Assembly: GCA_903836945.1 (NCBI GenBank)
Contig: CAILSO010000008.1
Coordinates: forward strand, 1-64,000
Length of the DNA stretch: 64,000 nt
Source of the DNA: an uncultured Actinomycetes bacterium
GTDB lineage: Bacteria; Actinomycetota; Actinomycetes; Nanopelagicales; Nanopelagicaceae
Direction: 5' to 3'
Shown here: positions 18,276-29,635 of the stretch, piece after piece
Layout: every line of letters begins with the position of its first letter
Position numbering within the stretch: the stretch's first letter is position 1
Translations under genes and position numbers: made by a program
The notes under the pieces: model-generated
Databases searched by the model: none
Seen by the model: only the letters and a program-made list of their open reading frames with translations
Told to the model about the DNA's origin: nothing

Positions 18276-19550
18276 ATGTCAGAACCATTACTTGCGCCGT
18301 ATAACGGAATTCCTAAATTAGTTGAGAATGAGAGCGAATTAGAAAAAGCGCTAACCCAGTTACTAAATGGCAGTGGTCCAATTGCAATCGATGCCGAACG
18401 CGCATCGGGTTATCGTTATTCAGCACGGGCTTATTTGATTCAAATAAAGCGAACCGATGGTGGCCTACATCTAATTGATCCAATTGCAGTGGGCGAAAGC
18501 GATCTTTGGGGAAAGTTCAGCGAAGATGTTGGCGAAGAAGAGTGGATTATTCATGCTAGCACCCAAGATTTGGCTTGCCTTCGCGAAGTTGGGCTTAACC
18601 CCAAAAAGATATTTGATACCGAACTCGGTGGCCGTATTGCCGGTTGCGAGCGCGTTGGCCTTGGTCCACTAACTGAAGAGTTGCTCGATATCTCACTTGC
18701 AAAAGAACACTCAGCTGTTGATTGGTCACTTCGCCCACTTCGGGAAGAGTGGCTTAGTTATGCCGCACTTGATGTCGAACTTCTTGTAGAACTTCGTGAC
18801 GCGGTTGCTGGAATTTTGCTAGCGCAAGGAAAATTAAATTGGGCGATGGAAGACTTTGCGGCAATCCTTAGCGCCCCGCCCCCACCACCTCGCGTTGATC
18901 CATGGCGACGAACCTCTGGCATGCACAAGGTTCGCGATCGTTTGACCCTTGGCGTTATTCGGGCGCTCTGGTTGGCTCGTGATTCATATGCCCGCGAGAT
19001 TGATCTAGCCCCCGGTCGCGTCTTTAACGATGAGACTCTCATGGAGGTAATCAATAAGAAGCCAAATGGCCTGGGAGATTTTCGCAAAATTATTTCAAGA
19101 CGTACGCGTGTGCAGAACGCTCCGGTGGAGAGTTGGTATGAGACCTACTTAGCTGCGCTAGCGGCGCCGCTATCGGAACAACCCGAACTTCGAATTCCTT
19201 CAAATACCCTGCCGCCAGTAAAGATTTGGCAGACCAGAAATCCCTTGGGCTATGCCCGCATAACTCATGCCCGCGCAATCGTCCACGAACTATCCGAGGA
19301 TTTAGTTATGGCCCCAGAAAACCTCATCTCGCCGGAGGCCGTTAGAAGAGTCTGTTGGAGCGAGCCTCCTGCAAGCGCCGATCAATACTTACCCTACGTA
19401 GAGGCAACGCTGGCCGAGTATGGGGCTAGAAAGTGGCAAATTCGGGCTATTTCAAGTGGCCTAGCTGGCATCTTGAACGTTACCGAGCCCATTGTGACCC
19501 CGGATGCGGAAAGAACCGAGTCGGTGAATGAGGGCGTGGAAAGTGATTAA
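18276..19550 (+). CDS. Ribonuclease D family 3'-5' exonuclease with HRDC domain
   Basis: AIDAERASGYRYSARAYLIQI, IIHASTQDLACLREVGL, WLSYAALDVELLVELRD. Confidence 0.92.
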   Translation: MSEPLLAPYNGIPKLVENESELEKALTQLLNGSGPIAIDAERASGYRYSARAYLIQIKRTDGGLHLIDPIAVGESDLWGKFSEDVGEEEWIIHASTQDLACLREVGLNPKKIFDTELGGRIAGCERVGLGPLTEELLDISLAKEHSAVDWSLRPLREEWLSYAALDVELLVELRDAVAGILLAQGKLNWAMEDFAAILSAPPPPPRVDPWRRTSGMHKVRDRLTLGVIRALWLARDSYAREIDLAPGRVFNDETLMEVINKKPNGLGDFRKIISRRTRVQNAPVESWYETYLAALAAPLSEQPELRIPSNTLPPVKIWQTRNPLGYARITHARAIVHELSEDLVMAPENLISPEAVRRVCWSEPPASADQYLPYVEATLAEYGARKWQIRAISSGLAGILNVTEPIVTPDAERTESVNEGVESD

Positions 19551-19602
19551 TTACGCAACATTTGAGTTGCGTAAATGCCATAACCGGTTCTAGGCTTTAG
19601 GG

Positions 19603-20415
19603 GTGTTGAGCACCTTTCTAATCGCACTTCGCGAGGGCGTTGAAGCCTCGTTGATCATTGGCATTTTGGTTGCTTACTTGAAGAAGGCGAATCGCGAAAA
19701 GTCACTACCTGCCATTTGGCTAGGTGTTGGTGTCGCAGCGACCTTGGCACTTGGCTTTGGCGCCTTTCTAACATTTACCTCAACTCAATTATCGGTTCGC
19801 GGCGAAGAGATCTTTGCCGGTACAACTTCGATCGCTGCAGTTTTGATGGTCACCTTTATGGTCTTTTGGATGAAGGCAAGCGCCCGCGGAATCAAGGCAG
19901 ATTTACACGGCAAGCTCGATGCCGCACTTCCTCTTGGAAATCTGGCTCTAACTGTCACCGCCTTCTTTGCAGTAGCACGTGAAGGTCTTGAGACCGCGCT
20001 CTTTGTCTTTAGTAATTTTAAAAATGTCTCAAAGGATTCGGCGCCATCACTCGGTTTAATCCTTGGTTTACTTGCCGCCATCTCACTTGGCATTGCAATC
20101 TATCGCCGCAGTATTCAAATTAATTTAGGAAAGTTTTTCACGGTAACTGGCAGCGCGCTATTGGTCATCGCCGCCGGAGTTCTTGCCCATGGCGTAAATG
20201 AATTCCAAAAATTTAACGCCCTACCTGGTGCTGGTGCCTACATTTGGAATTGGAAGTCGGCCAATTCAGTTCTCTCCACAGTTCTAGATGGAACGATCGG
20301 TATTGGAACTTCGATCACCTGGTTGCAACTATTCATCTGGGCGGCTTACCTATCCCTGACCCTTCGTAGCTATCTAAAGAAGCCGGCGCCAGCCCCTCAA
20401 TTGGTTAAGGCGTAA
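19603..20415 (+). CDS. FTR1-family high-affinity iron permease (EfeU-like)
   Basis: LREGVEASLIIGILVAYLKK and FAVAREGLETALFVF REXXE-type motifs. Confidence 0.92.
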   Translation: MLSTFLIALREGVEASLIIGILVAYLKKANREKSLPAIWLGVGVAATLALGFGAFLTFTSTQLSVRGEEIFAGTTSIAAVLMVTFMVFWMKASARGIKADLHGKLDAALPLGNLALTVTAFFAVAREGLETALFVFSNFKNVSKDSAPSLGLILGLLAAISLGIAIYRRSIQINLGKFFTVTGSALLVIAAGVLAHGVNEFQKFNALPGAGAYIWNWKSANSVLSTVLDGTIGIGTSITWLQLFIWAAYLSLTLRSYLKKPAPAPQLVKA

Positions 20416-20477
20416 TTACTTAAGGCTGAAATTACTTAAGGGCGAAATTACTTAAGGCTGAAATTACTTAAGGCTGA
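20414..20477. repeat. 4 x 16-nt tandem repeat (aattacttaaggctga)
   Basis: Four consecutive units 20414-20429, 20430-20445 (variant ...gggcga), 20446-20461, 20462-20477; first unit overlaps the FTR1 stop. Confidence 0.97.
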
Positions 20478-20517
20478 ATAGTTCCCATTTAACCTACCGG
20501 CGAGTAACCTAGCTGGT

Positions 20518-21729
20518 ATGAGTAACGATCAGCCAATGAACCTCAAGAATGTAGTCCTAGTCGATGCCGCCCGCTCTCCATTTGGTAAAGCCGGCAGCCT
20601 CTATCAAGGAACTCGCGCCGATGACATCATGGTCCGCACCTTGCGCGGTCTACTCGAGCGAAATCCAAAGGTTGATCTAACGGCGATCGATGATGTTGCG
20701 ATTGCAGCCGCAACACAAGTTGGCGATCAAGGTATGAATATCGGTCGAAGCGTTTCACTTTTGGCTGGTATCCCAAATACTGTTCCGGGTTACTCAATCG
20801 ATCGTTGGTGCGCGGGCGCGCTTACTGCAGTAACTACGATCTCTGGCGCAATTGCAATGGGCCAATATGAATTAGCAATTGCTGGTGGCGTTGAACATAT
20901 GGGCAACCACCCAATGGGCGATTTGATGGATCCAAATCCAAGATACCTAGCTGAAAAATTAGTTGATCAAGATGCGCTAGCGATGGGCGCAACGGCCGAG
21001 CGTTTACATGACAAGTTTCCACACTTAACAAAAGAGCGCGCCGATAAATATGCTCTGGCTTCACAACAAAAGACGGCTGCGGCTTATGAAGCTGGAAAAA
21101 TTCAACGAGATTTAATACCAGTCGCAGTTAGATCAACTGAGCTTGGTTATGGGATTGCAACCGTTGATGAACCACCACGTCCCGGAACAACACTTGAAGC
21201 ACTCGCTGCGCTTAAAACACCGTTTCGTGCCGCCGGTCGCGTAACTGCCGGAAATGCAGCTGGCTTAAATGATGGTGCTACAGCTGCGATCTTGGCTAGT
21301 GAAGATTACGCAAAGGAAAATGGCTTAGGAATAAAGGCCCGGCTAGTTTCATTTGCCTTTGCTGGTGTTGAACCAGAGATTATGGGATATGGCCCGGTTC
21401 CAAGCACGATCAAGGCGCTAGCAAAAGCTGGTTTAAAGATTGAAGATATTGGTTTATTTGAAGTAAATGAAGCTTTTGCAATTCAAGTGCTCTCATTCCT
21501 AGATCACTTTGGAATTGCCGATGATGATTCACGGGTAAATAAATATGGCGGTGCTATTGCGGTGGGACATCCACTGGCCTCTTCCGGCGTTCGCTTAATG
21601 ATTAATCTCGCTCGAGGATTTGAGGAGCATCCAGAAGTTCGTTATGGCTTAACCACCATGTGTATCGGTCTTGGAATGGGTGGCAGCGTAATTTGGGAGA
21701 ACCCACACTTCAACGGAAAGCAGGCATAA
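20518..21729 (+). CDS. fadA: Acetyl-CoA acyltransferase (thiolase), FadA-like
   Basis: RWCAGALTAV, NEAFAIQVL, GGAIAVGHPLASSGVR, CIGLGMGG. Confidence 0.93.
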   Translation: MSNDQPMNLKNVVLVDAARSPFGKAGSLYQGTRADDIMVRTLRGLLERNPKVDLTAIDDVAIAAATQVGDQGMNIGRSVSLLAGIPNTVPGYSIDRWCAGALTAVTTISGAIAMGQYELAIAGGVEHMGNHPMGDLMDPNPRYLAEKLVDQDALAMGATAERLHDKFPHLTKERADKYALASQQKTAAAYEAGKIQRDLIPVAVRSTELGYGIATVDEPPRPGTTLEALAALKTPFRAAGRVTAGNAAGLNDGATAAILASEDYAKENGLGIKARLVSFAFAGVEPEIMGYGPVPSTIKALAKAGLKIEDIGLFEVNEAFAIQVLSFLDHFGIADDDSRVNKYGGAIAVGHPLASSGVRLMINLARGFEEHPEVRYGLTTMCIGLGMGGSVIWENPHFNGKQA

Positions 21730-21730
21730 C

Positions 21731-23842
21731 ATGAGCGAACTTACCTTGCCACAAGGCGCCCCGGAAGAAGTTGTTACTGCTGCACTTCACCGCGAAGTTG
21801 ATCTAACTCCCTTTGGTCATAAGGGCACACTTTCATTAATAACCCTTGATAACGGGATGGATCACAACCGCCCAAATACCTTCGGGCCAAAATCACTAGC
21901 CGCACTTAATGACGCAATCAGCACCGCCGAGGCAAGTAGCTCGGTCGCGATAGCAATTACTGGAAAACCATTTATCTTTGCCGCTGGTGCGGATCTATCC
22001 GCTCTCTCCTTTTTAGATAAGAAAGAGCAAGCCCTTGCGATTGGAAAATTAGGGCACGATGTCTTTCGCCGACTTGGCTCATCCACCAAACCAACCTTTG
22101 CCTTTATCAATGGTCTGGCCCTAGGTGGCGGATTAGAAGTCGGATTACATTGCAATTACCGAACCATGGCTACCACCACATTTAGCGCACTGCCAGAGTG
22201 CTTCCTTGGGTTAGTTCCTGGTTGGGGCGGGGCAACTATTTTGCCTAAATTAATTGGTCCAGAAAAGGCAGTTCAAGTAATCATTTTGAATGCGCTAAAT
22301 AACAACACCATGTTGCGCGCTAAGGATGCTCTTGCTCTTGGAGTTAGTGATGCCATATTTGAGCCATCAGATTTTCTAGAGAACTCTGTGAAATTTGCAG
22401 CTGATGTCTTAAGCGGAAAACGAAAAATTGAACGGAGCAATTTCACCAAAGATGATGCAGCTTGGGACGTTGCACTCGCCACCGGCAAGGCCGCCATCGC
22501 AAAGAAATATGGTGGCGCGCAAATTACCGCTCCCCTAAAAGCCTTGGATCTAATTGGTGCGGCAAAATCCAATTCCCTTAGCGAAGGTTTTGCAGCGGAA
22601 GATATTGCCCTAGCCGAGCTAACAATGAGCGACCCACTTCGCGCCTCGTTATATGCCTTTAATTTGATTCAAAAGAAGCGTAAGAAAGTTGAGGGAGCGC
22701 CAAAGCCGGCACTTGCCCGAAAGGTTACAAAGGTGGGCGTTGTTGGCGCTGGCCTGATGGCTTCGCAGCTCGCGCTTATCATGCTGCGCAATTTGAAGGT
22801 TCCTGTTGTGATAACCGATCTAGACCAAGAGCGAGTTGATAAGGGGCTTGCCTACATAAAGAGCGAATTAGCCAAGTTGGTTGAAAAAAAGCGCATGAGC
22901 CAAGAGAGCGCCGCTCGCCTTTCAACTTTAATCACCGGCTCTACGGATAAGTCAATATTTGCCGATGCAAATTTTGTTATTGAAGCCATCTTTGAAGAAC
23001 TCTCGCTAAAGCAAGAACTCTTTAAAGAACTTGAATCAATCGTTGCCCCTGATTGCATATTGGCAACAAATACCTCATCGCTTTCCGTAACCAAAATGTC
23101 GGATGGGTTAAAAAATCCCGAACGTGTAATTGGATTTCACTTCTTCAATCCGGTTGCCGTCATGCCGCTTTTGGAAATTGCCCGCACCGCCGCCACGGAT
23201 GATGCAACTACTGCCACTGCGGTTGCAGTCGGAAAAGAGCTAAAGAAGACGATGGTGATCGTTAAAGATTCACCAGCCTTTGTAGTAAACCGACTACTGA
23301 CAAGATTCATGGGCGAAATAACCGATGCGATTGATGAAGGTACGCCACCTGATGTGGCTGATTCGGCGATGGTGCCTCTTGGTCTGCCGATGAGTTCACT
23401 TGAGTTGCTTGGATTAGTTGGGCCTGGAGTCGCACTGCATGTAGCGCAAACACTTCACGCAAACCTTGGCGACCGTTATCGCATCTCCCCAACCATGGAG
23501 CGCTTTGTTAAAGAAGGCATAAAGACCTTCTACATTAAAGATGATGCGGGCAATCGAGTTGCAAATCCTGCTGCACTTGCTTTGATCGAGAAGGGCACAA
23601 CGCCATCTAGCGCCGAGGAAGTTCGTATTCGGGCACTTAGCGCCTTGGCGCAGGAGGCTCGCATGATGCTAGATGAAGGCGTTGTTGCAACAGCTGCTGA
23701 AATTGATTTGTGCATGTTGCTTGGATGCGGCTGGCCAATGCACCTTGGCGGAATCTTGCCTTACTTAGATCGCGAAGGCTTTAGCGAGAAGGTTTCTGGT
23801 TCTCGTTTTCATCCACCTGGAGTTGCTTCGCTTCCGAAGTAA
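21731..23842 (+). CDS. fadB: Multifunctional 3-hydroxyacyl-CoA dehydrogenase/enoyl-CoA hydratase, FadB/FadJ-like
   Basis: N-terminal crotonase (FAAGADLSALSF, GLALGGGLEVGLHC) plus VGVVGAGLMASQLAL and GFHFFNPVAVMPLLEI. Confidence 0.93.
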   Translation: MSELTLPQGAPEEVVTAALHREVDLTPFGHKGTLSLITLDNGMDHNRPNTFGPKSLAALNDAISTAEASSSVAIAITGKPFIFAAGADLSALSFLDKKEQALAIGKLGHDVFRRLGSSTKPTFAFINGLALGGGLEVGLHCNYRTMATTTFSALPECFLGLVPGWGGATILPKLIGPEKAVQVIILNALNNNTMLRAKDALALGVSDAIFEPSDFLENSVKFAADVLSGKRKIERSNFTKDDAAWDVALATGKAAIAKKYGGAQITAPLKALDLIGAAKSNSLSEGFAAEDIALAELTMSDPLRASLYAFNLIQKKRKKVEGAPKPALARKVTKVGVVGAGLMASQLALIMLRNLKVPVVITDLDQERVDKGLAYIKSELAKLVEKKRMSQESAARLSTLITGSTDKSIFADANFVIEAIFEELSLKQELFKELESIVAPDCILATNTSSLSVTKMSDGLKNPERVIGFHFFNPVAVMPLLEIARTAATDDATTATAVAVGKELKKTMVIVKDSPAFVVNRLLTRFMGEITDAIDEGTPPDVADSAMVPLGLPMSSLELLGLVGPGVALHVAQTLHANLGDRYRISPTMERFVKEGIKTFYIKDDAGNRVANPAALALIEKGTTPSSAEEVRIRALSALAQEARMMLDEGVVATAAEIDLCMLLGCGWPMHLGGILPYLDREGFSEKVSGSRFHPPGVASLPK

Positions 23843-25730
23843 AGTCATCTTTATCGCTACTGCTCCACGCGACTAACTTCTGCGTGATGTTTTGCGAGGT
23901 TATGCCGAGGTCGCTAAGGATCTCACTTCGCTTTGAGTGTTCGATAAATTCAAGTGGCACGCCAATAGAATGAATTGCAACTTGTAGATCTTCTTCGCGG
24001 AACATCTCCGAAATTGTCGAAGCAATACCGCCATGCTTTATTCCATCTTCAACAACTACCACGCTCTTGTAGCGACGAGCCATCGTAAGCAGACTCTTTG
24101 GAAGTGGCTTTACCCATCTTGGATCAATTACCGTAACGCCAACGCCTTCGCGATAGGCCTGAGATGCCGCTTCAACGCAAATACCAGCCATTGCGCCAAC
24201 GCTTACGAGAAGTACATCTGCGCTCTCGCCACGATATAGAACATCAATTCCATCGCGTCGTTCGAAGGATGGAATATCACTTCCCACTGGACCCTTTGGA
24301 AAACGAATCAAAGTGGGCGCATTTGAAATATCTAGTGCTTCGCGAAGAGTTTCACGAAGGCGTGCCCCATCGCGCGGTGCAGCAACATGAAGGGTAGGAA
24401 CAATTCCAGTCAGAGCCAAATCCCAAATACCGTGATGCGATGGACCATCATCGCCGGTAATTCCGGCTCGATCCAATACGAAAGTTACTCCGGCCTTATG
24501 CAGAGCAACATCTAATAGGAGTTGGTCGAAGGCGCGATTTAAAAATGTTGAGTAAACAGCTATCACTGGATGAAGCCCGGCATAGGCCATTCCGGCAGCA
24601 GCGGTTGTCGCGTGTTGTTCGGCGATACCCACATCGATGGTTCGTTCTGGGAATTTCTCTTGGAATTTATCTAAACCGGTCGGTCCCAGCATCGCGGCGG
24701 TAATCGCAACAATATCTTTTCGCTCGCTGCCGATTTCCACCATTTCATCTGCAAAAACGCTAGTCCAGTTAGGGGCAGATTTAGCTACTGGGATTCCAGT
24801 TGCTGGATCGACAATTCCAACTGCGTGAAATTTTTCGGCTGAGTCATTAACAGCTGGCGCGTGACCGCGACCTTTTTCGGTTATGACATGGACGATCACG
24901 GGTTCGCCAAAATTCTTAGCCCGCTGCAGTGCAACTTCCATCTCTTCGATGTTGTGACCATCGATCGGTCCTAAATATTTAAGTCCTAAATCTTCAAACA
25001 TTCCTTGCGGCGCAACAATATCTTTGATTCCTTTTTTAACTCCGTGCAGAGTTTCATAAATTGGTTGGCCAACAACAGGGGTCTTCTCTAAAACTCCCTT
25101 CCCCCAATCTAAGAACTTCTCATAGCCACTAGTTGCGCGAAGCGTTGAAAGATAGGTTGCCATGCCACCAATCGTTGGCGAATAAGATCTTTCGTTATCG
25201 TTTACAACAATAACTAGGCGAAGATCATCATTCGCGGCAATGTTATTTATGGCTTCCCATGACATACCCCCTGTTAGGGCACCATCTCCAACTACGCAAA
25301 CAACTGAACGTTCCTTCTCGCCTTTAATCGCAAAACCTCTAGCGACGCCATCGGCCCATGAAAGGGCTGTTGAGGCATGTGAATTTTCAATGACATCATG
25401 TTCGCTCTCTTCGCGATTTGGATATCCCGCAATGCCACCGCGTTGGCGAAGTTTGTCAAAGCCAGAACTGCGGCCGGTCAGAATCTTATGGACATAACTT
25501 TGATGTCCAGTGTCGAAGAGGACTACATCTTTTGGTGAATCAAAAATTCGATGAACCGCAATTGAAAGTTCAACCACGCCAAGGTTTGGTCCTAGATGGC
25601 CACCGCTTTTAGAAACTTTCTCAACGAGAAATTCACGAATCTCAGCCGAAAGTTCTGCTAATTGGGAATAGTTCAAATCCGCCAGGTCAGCTGGCTTATT
25701 GATCCCGGCCATATATTTGGACATAGCCAA
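23781..25730 (-). CDS. dxs: 1-deoxy-D-xylulose-5-phosphate synthase
   Basis: GHLGPNLGVVELSIAVHRIF, DTGHQSYVHKILTGR, GDGALTGGMSWEAINN, DRAGITGDDGPSHHG. Confidence 0.96.
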   Translation of the reverse strand: MAMSKYMAGINKPADLADLNYSQLAELSAEIREFLVEKVSKSGGHLGPNLGVVELSIAVHRIFDSPKDVVLFDTGHQSYVHKILTGRSSGFDKLRQRGGIAGYPNREESEHDVIENSHASTALSWADGVARGFAIKGEKERSVVCVVGDGALTGGMSWEAINNIAANDDLRLVIVVNDNERSYSPTIGGMATYLSTLRATSGYEKFLDWGKGVLEKTPVVGQPIYETLHGVKKGIKDIVAPQGMFEDLGLKYLGPIDGHNIEEMEVALQRAKNFGEPVIVHVITEKGRGHAPAVNDSAEKFHAVGIVDPATGIPVAKSAPNWTSVFADEMVEIGSERKDIVAITAAMLGPTGLDKFQEKFPERTIDVGIAEQHATTAAAGMAYAGLHPVIAVYSTFLNRAFDQLLLDVALHKAGVTFVLDRAGITGDDGPSHHGIWDLALTGIVPTLHVAAPRDGARLRETLREALDISNAPTLIRFPKGPVGSDIPSFERRDGIDVLYRGESADVLLVSVGAMAGICVEAASQAYREGVGVTVIDPRWVKPLPKSLLTMARRYKSVVVVEDGIKHGGIASTISEMFREEDLQVAIHSIGVPLEFIEHSKRSEILSDLGITSQNITQKLVAWSSSDKDDFTSEAKQLQVDENENQKPSR

Positions 25731-25749
25731 AGTGTAGATCAGTCAGGGC

Positions 25750-28407
25750 TTAATTAAGTAGTGAACGTAATACGTACTGCATAATCCCACCGTGACGGAA
25801 GTAATCTGCCTCACCTGGGGTATCAATTCGTACGATCGCATCAAAACTCTTATCGCCTGCCATGACCTTTACCGTCTTCGGCGTCTTGCCCTGATTTAGT
25901 TCTTCAATTCCAGAAATACTAAATACCTCTTCACCAGTTAGGCCAAGTGTCTGCGCATTCGTTCCTGCAGCAAATTGAAGTGGAAGAACTCCCATACCAA
26001 TGAGATTGGAACGGTGAATTCTTTCAAATGATTCTGCGATAACTGCTTTAACACCTAGTAGCGCGGTTCCCTTTGCCGCCCAGTCTCTAGAAGATCCCGA
26101 GCCATATTCTTTACCAGCAAGAATAACTAGTGGAACGCCGGCGCTTTGATAGGCCATTGAGGCATCATAAATTGTGCTCTGTTCGCCATTGCTTAGGAAG
26201 TTGCGAGTAAAGCCACCTTCAACACCATCTAGTAGCAAATTCTTCAAGCGAATATTGGCAAAGGTGCCGCGGATCATTACTTCGTGATTACCGCGACGTG
26301 AACCATAGGAGTTGAAATCTGCACGATCAATTCCATGTTCGGCTAAGTATTTACCGGCCGGTGAATCAATTTTGATATTTCCAGCTGGTGAAATGTGATC
26401 GGTTGTTACGGAATCGCCCAAGATCGCCATAACTCTGGCGCCGGAGATATCTTTAACCGGAACTGGGTTGCGTGGCATACCCTCAAAATATGGAGGCTTT
26501 CGAACGTAGGTCGACTTTGCATCCCATTCAAAAGTGTTGCCGGTAGGCGTTGCAAGTGACTTCCAACGATGATCGCCATCAAAGACGCTGGCGTAATCCT
26601 TCTTAAACATCTCAGATGAGATTGAAGAATCGATTACTGATTGAATCTCGGCGGCGCTTGGCCAGATATCCTTTAGGAAGACGGGATTTCCATCTTTATC
26701 ATTGCCGATCGAATCATTTTCAAAATCATGATCCATGGTTCCGGCAAGTGCGTATGCAACCACTAGTGGCGGTGAAGCCAGGTAGTTCATCTTTACATCT
26801 GGGCTGATGCGGCCCTCAAAGTTACGGTTTCCAGAAAGTACTGCAGAGACTGCCAAATCGTTCTCGTTGATCGCCTTACTAATTTCAAGAGGTAGTGGTC
26901 CCGAGTTTCCGATGCAGGTTACGCAACCATAGCCAACTAAGTTAAAGCCGAGTGCCTCCATATAAGTTGTGAGACCAGCTTTATCGTAATAATCGGTTAC
27001 TACCTTTGATCCTGGTGCCAAAGTTGTTTTAACCCAAGGCTTACTCTTTAGCCCTTTTTCAACGGCCTTCTTGGCAAGCAAAGCAGCGCCAATCATCACA
27101 CTTGGATTAGATGTATTTGTACATGAGGTAATCGATGCAATTACGACTGCGCCATTTTGTACTGAGGTTGCGCTTCCATTCACCGAGACTGGAATAGCTG
27201 ACTTTGAAGTCTTATCTGAGAAATATGTTGGTGAAATTTTTTCATAAGCGCTCTTGGCATCTGAAAGTGAGATTCGATCTTGTGGTCGCTTAGGTCCAGC
27301 GATTGATGGAACAACGGTTCCTAGATCCAACTCCAAGTTTTCTGAGAAGCGTGGCTTATCTGATGGGTTGTGCCATAAACCAACGCGCTTTGCATACTCT
27401 TCAACCAAAGCAATCTCATCATTACCGCGACCAGTCAAAGATAGGTAGCGAATAGTCTCTTCATCGATTGGGAAGATGGCGCAGGTCGATCCATATTCCG
27501 GAGACATATTTCCGATCGTGGTTCGGTTTGCCATTGGTAGCGCGGTAACGCCAGGACCATAAAATTCAACAAACTTTCCAACAACGCCATGCTTGCGAAG
27601 CATCTCGGTAATAACGAGCACTAAGTCAGTGGCAGTTGTTCCGGTTGGGAGTTGGCCATTTAATTTAAATCCGACAACTCGAGGAATCAACATTGATACC
27701 GGCTGACCTAATAAGGCCGCCTCGGCTTCAATTCCACCTACGCCCCAGCCCAGTACGCCCAGACCGTTAACCATTGTGGTGTGTGAGTCAGTTCCGACAA
27801 CGGTATCTGGATAGGCTCGAAGAACCCCATCAACGGTACGCGTCATTACAACTCGCGCGAGGTATTCAATATTTACTTGGTGAACAATTCCGGTTCCTGG
27901 TGGAACAACTTTGAATTCATCAAAGGCGGTCTGGCCCCAACGCAAGAATCGATAGCGCTCTTGATTGCGTTCGTATTCAATATCGGTGTTCTCTTCAAAG
28001 GATGTCTTGGTGCCAAATTTATCGGCAATTACTGAGTGATCGATTACTAATTCAGCAGGTGCCAAGGGATTTACTTTGCTGGCATCTCCGCCAAGTTCGA
28101 CGATCGCCTCTCGCATGGTTGCAAGATCCACAACGCAAGGTACGCCAGTGAAATCTTGCATAATCACTCGCGCTGGAGTGAATTGAATTTCAGTATCTGG
28201 CTCTGCCTCTGGCTTCCAATTCGCTAACGCCTTGATTTGTTCAGCGGTGATATTGGCACCATCCTCGGTGCGCAGTAGATTTTCAAGGAGCACCTTTAAG
28301 CTAAAAGGCAGGTCCTTGCTTTCAGGAAGTTTTGAGAGATCAAAAATCTCATACTGCTTTCCGGCAACGGTAATGGTGGTCTTGGCATCAAATGAATTCT
28401 TGCTCAC
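25750..28407 (-). CDS. acnA: Aconitate hydratase
   Basis: [64 protein letters not shown]. Confidence 0.96.
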   Translation of the reverse strand: MSKNSFDAKTTITVAGKQYEIFDLSKLPESKDLPFSLKVLLENLLRTEDGANITAEQIKALANWKPEAEPDTEIQFTPARVIMQDFTGVPCVVDLATMREAIVELGGDASKVNPLAPAELVIDHSVIADKFGTKTSFEENTDIEYERNQERYRFLRWGQTAFDEFKVVPPGTGIVHQVNIEYLARVVMTRTVDGVLRAYPDTVVGTDSHTTMVNGLGVLGWGVGGIEAEAALLGQPVSMLIPRVVGFKLNGQLPTGTTATDLVLVITEMLRKHGVVGKFVEFYGPGVTALPMANRTTIGNMSPEYGSTCAIFPIDEETIRYLSLTGRGNDEIALVEEYAKRVGLWHNPSDKPRFSENLELDLGTVVPSIAGPKRPQDRISLSDAKSAYEKISPTYFSDKTSKSAIPVSVNGSATSVQNGAVVIASITSCTNTSNPSVMIGAALLAKKAVEKGLKSKPWVKTTLAPGSKVVTDYYDKAGLTTYMEALGFNLVGYGCVTCIGNSGPLPLEISKAINENDLAVSAVLSGNRNFEGRISPDVKMNYLASPPLVVAYALAGTMDHDFENDSIGNDKDGNPVFLKDIWPSAAEIQSVIDSSISSEMFKKDYASVFDGDHRWKSLATPTGNTFEWDAKSTYVRKPPYFEGMPRNPVPVKDISGARVMAILGDSVTTDHISPAGNIKIDSPAGKYLAEHGIDRADFNSYGSRRGNHEVMIRGTFANIRLKNLLLDGVEGGFTRNFLSNGEQSTIYDASMAYQSAGVPLVILAGKEYGSGSSRDWAAKGTALLGVKAVIAESFERIHRSNLIGMGVLPLQFAAGTNAQTLGLTGEEVFSISGIEELNQGKTPKTVKVMAGDKSFDAIVRIDTPGEADYFRHGGIMQYVLRSLLN

Positions 28408-28416
28408 GCCGCTATC

Positions 28417-29613
28417 TTAGCCACGAGTAAAGCGAGCAACACATTCAACATGTTGGGTCATCGGGAATAGATCGAATCCCACGATGTGATCTAAGTGATA
28501 TCCCCCAGCCTCTAACTGCTTTGCATCTCTAACCAAAGAGGCCGGATCGCAAGAGATATAGACAATTGTCCGTGGCGCCTTGGCCAGCATTTCGCGGACG
28601 ACTAATTCACCAGCACCAGTTCGGGGCGGATCTAGCAAAATCACATCGACCTTTTTGATTGCAGGAAGTTTCTGTTCTACTCGTCCGGAGTGGACCTGAA
28701 CCTGCTTAACCTTTTCGAAAATCTTTAGCGCATCTTGCGTCGCGCGATGACTTGATTCAATTAAATGAACCTTGCCGATATCACCGACATCATCAGCCAT
28801 TGGAGCAGTAAATAAACCAACGCCGCCATATAGATCGCAGACATGATCACCTGCGCGAAGCGCTAGAAGATCCATCGCCAAAGTAACCAAGGTATTAGGC
28901 GCATTTCGATGAGCTTGCCAGAAAGATGAAGGTGAGATTTCGTAGGTGTACTCCCCTACTTTTTCATGTAACTGTGTTGGACCAGCCAGACTTCGACCAC
29001 CACGTGAGAGATTTCGTTCGCCAGTACTAGAAACCGATAGCTCTAGGCGATCATCGCCCTTCCAATTCTTAGCAAAGATCTCTGATTCGTTAATGGCTTC
29101 AACGGCAATTAAACATTTATCGATCTCGGTAACTTCATTACTTCGAGATGAGAAGAGACCGGGCTTACCATTCTTGGAAATTGCAAAATCCATCCTGGTG
29201 CGCCAGTGCAGTCCATCCTTTGGTTCTACCGCGTGAACATCTAAATCAATCTCCATCTTTCCAAGGCGGGAGAATTGTTCTCGAATTACCGAACGCTTTA
29301 ATTCAGTCTGCGCCGAAATAGCTACATGCTGAAAATCGCAACCACCACAGCCACCAGGTACTGCATATTTACATGGTGCGACCACGCGATCCTTTGATGG
29401 TCGAAGGATTTCGATTGCATCACCGCGGGCTAGCTTTGAAGATATTGAGGTAATTTCAACAACCGCGCTCTCACCGGTAATTGCATGACGGACAAAAATA
29501 ACTTGGCCGTTATGGCGCGCAACAAAATGGCCACCATGTGCCACTGCGCCAATTTCAACGGTAACCCGATCTCCGACGGCTAGTTGTGGGAGGTTCTGCG
29601 GGTTCGATTCCAT
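28417..29613 (-). CDS. TrmA/RumA-family class I SAM-dependent RNA methyltransferase with TRAM domain
   Basis: GGCGGCDFQH, DLYGGVGLFTAPMA, LLDPPRTGAGELV, YISCDPASLVRD. Confidence 0.92.
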   Translation of the reverse strand: MESNPQNLPQLAVGDRVTVEIGAVAHGGHFVARHNGQVIFVRHAITGESAVVEITSISSKLARGDAIEILRPSKDRVVAPCKYAVPGGCGGCDFQHVAISAQTELKRSVIREQFSRLGKMEIDLDVHAVEPKDGLHWRTRMDFAISKNGKPGLFSSRSNEVTEIDKCLIAVEAINESEIFAKNWKGDDRLELSVSSTGERNLSRGGRSLAGPTQLHEKVGEYTYEISPSSFWQAHRNAPNTLVTLAMDLLALRAGDHVCDLYGGVGLFTAPMADDVGDIGKVHLIESSHRATQDALKIFEKVKQVQVHSGRVEQKLPAIKKVDVILLDPPRTGAGELVVREMLAKAPRTIVYISCDPASLVRDAKQLEAGGYHLDHIVGFDLFPMTQHVECVARFTRG

Positions 29614-29635
29614 AGGGCCACCTTATGGGTGTAAG

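Noticed and set aside
20414-20477. CRISPR array interpretation of the 16-nt repeats
   Set aside because: Units are directly abutting without spacers and too short; this is a simple tandem repeat.
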